DNA from: Prevotellaceae bacterium UBA1710
GTDB lineage: Bacteria; Bacteroidota; Bacteroidia; Bacteroidales; Bacteroidaceae
Length of the DNA stretch: 6,964 bases
Assembly (NCBI GenBank): GCA_002317355.1
Contig: DCJC01000072.1
Coordinates: forward strand, 1-6,964
Reading direction: 5' to 3'
Of this stretch, positions 5,484 to 6,964 are shown piece by piece (position 1 is the first letter of the stretch; every line of letters begins with the position of its first letter). A program made the translations under genes and the position numbers. A model generated the notes under the pieces. It searched no databases. It saw nothing but the letters and a program-made list of their open reading frames with translations, and was not told the origin of the DNA.

Positions 5484-6044
5484 ATGAACAATATCGAGAC
5501 AACAAAAGAATTACTTGAGCTCAAGGAGCAGATGCTTGTACTTAAGAAACAGCTTAACAAAGAGAACATATTAAGCGAGGAGCAAGTGTCTAAAGTAACC
5601 AGAATTCACAAGTCCAACAGGCTTCCCATAATCCAGATTTTCGTGGGAGCCTTATGTATGCTGAATGTCATTTCCTTTTCCTACATCTTATTTTTCAAAG
5701 AGAAGAATTTGTCTGAAAGCCAGCTGGCCATCTTCATTACCATATCTGCACTTCTTTTAATATCCTACATAGTATTTATATCTGGTGTGCGGACATATTC
5801 TATCAAGGATGGAAAAATAATCATTGGGCATCGTCTGAAAATCTTCAAGTCGAAGACTATCAATATTGACTCCATACGATTCATTGAGATTCAGACAAGA
5901 ATATACTTTATACACAGAACACTTCGCATCAGATACAACAAATACGATGACTGTTTTGTCGGCCCAAAGAATATAGAGGAGTTCATATCAGATTTGCTTC
6001 GTATCAACCCTGAAATAGACATTAAAAAGGAGAAAATACTATAA
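5484..6044 (+). CDS. Two-TM membrane protein with coiled-coil N-terminus and PH-like C-terminal domain; putative sigma-factor partner
   Basis: This 186-residue protein begins with a charged amphipathic stretch (about 6-35, ETTKELLELKEQMLVLKKQLNKENIL) that should form a coiled coil. Two hydrophobic segments follow, about 48-71 (LPIIQIFVGALCMLNVISFSY) and 80-101 (QLAIFITISALLLISYIVFI), separated by a short polar turn. Both ends are therefore predicted in the cytoplasm. Residues 105-178 resemble a bacterial PH-like domain: beta-rich YSIKDGKIIIGHRLK, INIDSIRFIEI, TLRIRYNKYDDCFVGPKN, then the helix EEFISDLLRINPEI. It is tightly linked to the sigma gene upstream, and a role in holding or sensing for that sigma factor is inferred by position only. 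It has no anti-sigma zinc motif or FecR domain. Codon use is AT-rich like its partner. The PH assignment is moderately sure; the function is not. Confidence 0.75.
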   Translation: MNNIETTKELLELKEQMLVLKKQLNKENILSEEQVSKVTRIHKSNRLPIIQIFVGALCMLNVISFSYILFFKEKNLSESQLAIFITISALLLISYIVFISGVRTYSIKDGKIIIGHRLKIFKSKTINIDSIRFIEIQTRIYFIHRTLRIRYNKYDDCFVGPKNIEEFISDLLRINPEIDIKKEKIL

Positions 6045-6048
6045 AAAA

Positions 6049-6061
6049 GCACCAAAGGTGC
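6049..6061 (-). other. Small hairpin after the sigma operon, terminator-like on the minus strand
   Basis: GCACC and GGTGC (6049-6053, 6057-6061) pair around AAA, just after the membrane-protein stop codon. A run of A precedes it on the plus strand, so only minus-strand RNA would have stem then T run. No minus gene ends here. On the plus strand there is no T run, and transcription may continue into the DUF2461 gene 78 bases on. No TAnnTTTG box is seen in that gap. Confidence 0.4.
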
Positions 6062-6122
6062 ACATTCACATTAAGGAATAGAAATTCGTCGAACTTCAAC
6101 TATTTAAACACCGCATTAAACA

Positions 6123-6812
6123 ATGAAAGAGATTCTGAAATTTCTGCGTGATCTCTCATGCAATAATAACAAGGAGTGGTTCAACGCCAACAAGGATAGA
6201 TACCAGAAGGTACTTGCCTCATGGCATGCTTTCTGCGAGGAACTGATCGCTGAGATAGGTAAGTATGATCAGGACATTGCAAAACTCACCATCAAGGATT
6301 GTACCTACAGAATATACCGTGACACCCGATTCAGTAAGGATAAGACTCCATACAAGACCCATTTCGGCGTTTTCCTTGCTCCTGGTGGTAAGAAATCGAT
6401 GCACGCCGGATACTACTTCCATGTAGGTACTGGCGGAGAAGACACCTACCCTGCAGGTCACATGCTTGCTTCCGGCAACTATTGCTACGACTCGAAGGTG
6501 ATAAAGATTCTTCGTGAGGACATCAGCGACGGCTGGGAGGAATTCAAGGGCGATGTATTGGATAATGCCGATCCTGCTTTCCATGTTGACATGGATGATG
6601 CGCTGAAGAGAGTACCGAAGGAATACCCAGCAGATGCTCCTTATGCAGATTTCATGCGTCTGAAGAACTATTGTCTGGTGATGAACGTAAACGACGACTT
6701 CATCACAGCGCCTGATTTGGTTAAGCGAGTAGCAGAACTATTCAAAACCACCAAGCCATTCAACGACTATATCAACCGAGCTGTTGACTATGTAAAGGAA
6801 GAAGGAGTCTGA
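6123..6812 (+). CDS. DUF2461 (TIGR02453) family protein
   Basis: This 229-residue protein matches the DUF2461 family over its full length, about the usual size. Family-typical segments are the N-terminal FLRDLSCNNNKEWFNANKDRY (about 7-27), the strongly conserved RIYRDTRFSKDKTPYKTHFG (63-82), AGYYFHVGTGG (95-105) and the C-terminal AELFKTTKPFNDYINRA (204-220). No signal peptide, membrane segment or metal site is obvious, so it is probably cytosolic. The biochemical role of the family is not established, and none is assigned here. The ATG at 6123 is used because the family begins right there with a helix (MKEILKFLRDL). No Shine-Dalgarno sequence or promoter box is clear; it may be read from the sigma operon upstream. 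Base composition is higher in GC than the sigma pair. Confidence 0.9.
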   Translation: MKEILKFLRDLSCNNNKEWFNANKDRYQKVLASWHAFCEELIAEIGKYDQDIAKLTIKDCTYRIYRDTRFSKDKTPYKTHFGVFLAPGGKKSMHAGYYFHVGTGGEDTYPAGHMLASGNYCYDSKVIKILREDISDGWEEFKGDVLDNADPAFHVDMDDALKRVPKEYPADAPYADFMRLKNYCLVMNVNDDFITAPDLVKRVAELFKTTKPFNDYINRAVDYVKEEGV

Positions 6813-6829
6813 CACTCTCTGACCTCAAG

Positions 6830-6843
6830 AATTATCGATAATT
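6830..6843. other. Perfect 14-bp palindrome downstream of the DUF2461 gene
   Basis: AATTATCGATAATT is self-complementary and lies 17 bases after the stop codon. It could be a protein site or just an AT-rich chance palindrome. There is no T run that would make it a terminator. Confidence 0.35.
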
Positions 6844-6901
6844 TATTCGTAAATTAACGTGAATTCGATGAATTTCAAATATTTGGTATTCAGAAAAATA
6901 A

Positions 6902-6964
6902 AGGGGTTGTGATGTGCGAGCCCCGAAGTGGGCGACACCTAAAGAGGGCACTGAAAAACCCTCC
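6902..6964. other. GC-rich structured segment at the right edge (no gene seen)
   Basis: GC-rich DNA here contrasts with the AT-rich 6840-6900. On the minus strand GCCC, a bulged A, then C, UUCG and GGGGC form a five-pair stem closed by a UUCG tetraloop (about 6919-6933). GAGGG and CCCTC (6944-6948, 6959-6963) pair around CACTGAAAAA. GGGTT (6904-6908) can also pair with AACCC (6957-6961), enclosing the first hairpin. On the minus strand a T-rich tract (6890-6902) follows. The stretch might be the end of a transcript, a small RNA, or the edge of a repeat or mobile element cut by the window. No ORF is supported. Confidence 0.4.

Noticed and set aside
6219..6584. Minus-strand frame of 121 codons opposite the DUF2461 gene
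   Set aside because: Antisense to a well-conserved family protein; no independent signals.

Overview
The window looks like chromosomal DNA of a Bacteroidota member, most probably Prevotella/Segatella-like. The promoters fit the Bacteroidota sigma-ABfr pattern (TTTG, about 20 bp, then TAnnTTTG). Start codons mostly lack a Shine-Dalgarno sequence, intergenic DNA is very AT-rich, and the gene families (exported GH2 enzymes, LacI regulators, ECF sigma factor with an unusual membrane partner, DUF2461) are common in this phylum. Genus is an inference from style only.

Layout, left to right. (1) Positions 1-1953, minus strand: the N-terminal 651 residues of an exported GH2-type glycosidase, cut by the window edge, with a -7 element only 5 bp from its ATG. 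(2) 2118-2693, plus: a stand-alone Sfp-type phosphopantetheinyl transferase, preceded by a C-rich direct repeat. (3) 2695-2802: purine/pyrimidine-rich inverted repeats between convergent genes. (4) 2811-3842, minus: a LacI/GalR regulator with its own promoter and a LacI-type operator-like palindrome upstream. (5) 4021-4759, minus: a complete hicAB toxin-antitoxin unit with promoter, intercistronic hairpin and intrinsic terminator. (6) 4990-6044, plus: an ECF sigma factor followed 11 bp later by a two-TM protein with a coiled-coil N-terminus and a PH-like tail, probably a sigma/regulator module; it is divergent from hicAB. (7) 6123-6812, plus: a DUF2461 protein. (8) 6813-6964: no gene seen, but palindromes and compact hairpins.

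How the parts may work together: the LacI regulator could control the GH2 gene, because palindromes with AAAC/GTTT half-sites lie about 72-76 bp upstream of the predicted transcription start of both genes, although their half-site spacing differs. HicA and HicB form a self-contained autoregulated pair. The sigma factor and membrane protein are probably co-transcribed. The phosphopantetheinyl transferase and DUF2461 genes have no obvious partners here. No CRISPR array, tRNA, rRNA or transposase gene was seen. The least explained items are the sigma/PH-domain module and the structured tail at 6902-6964.
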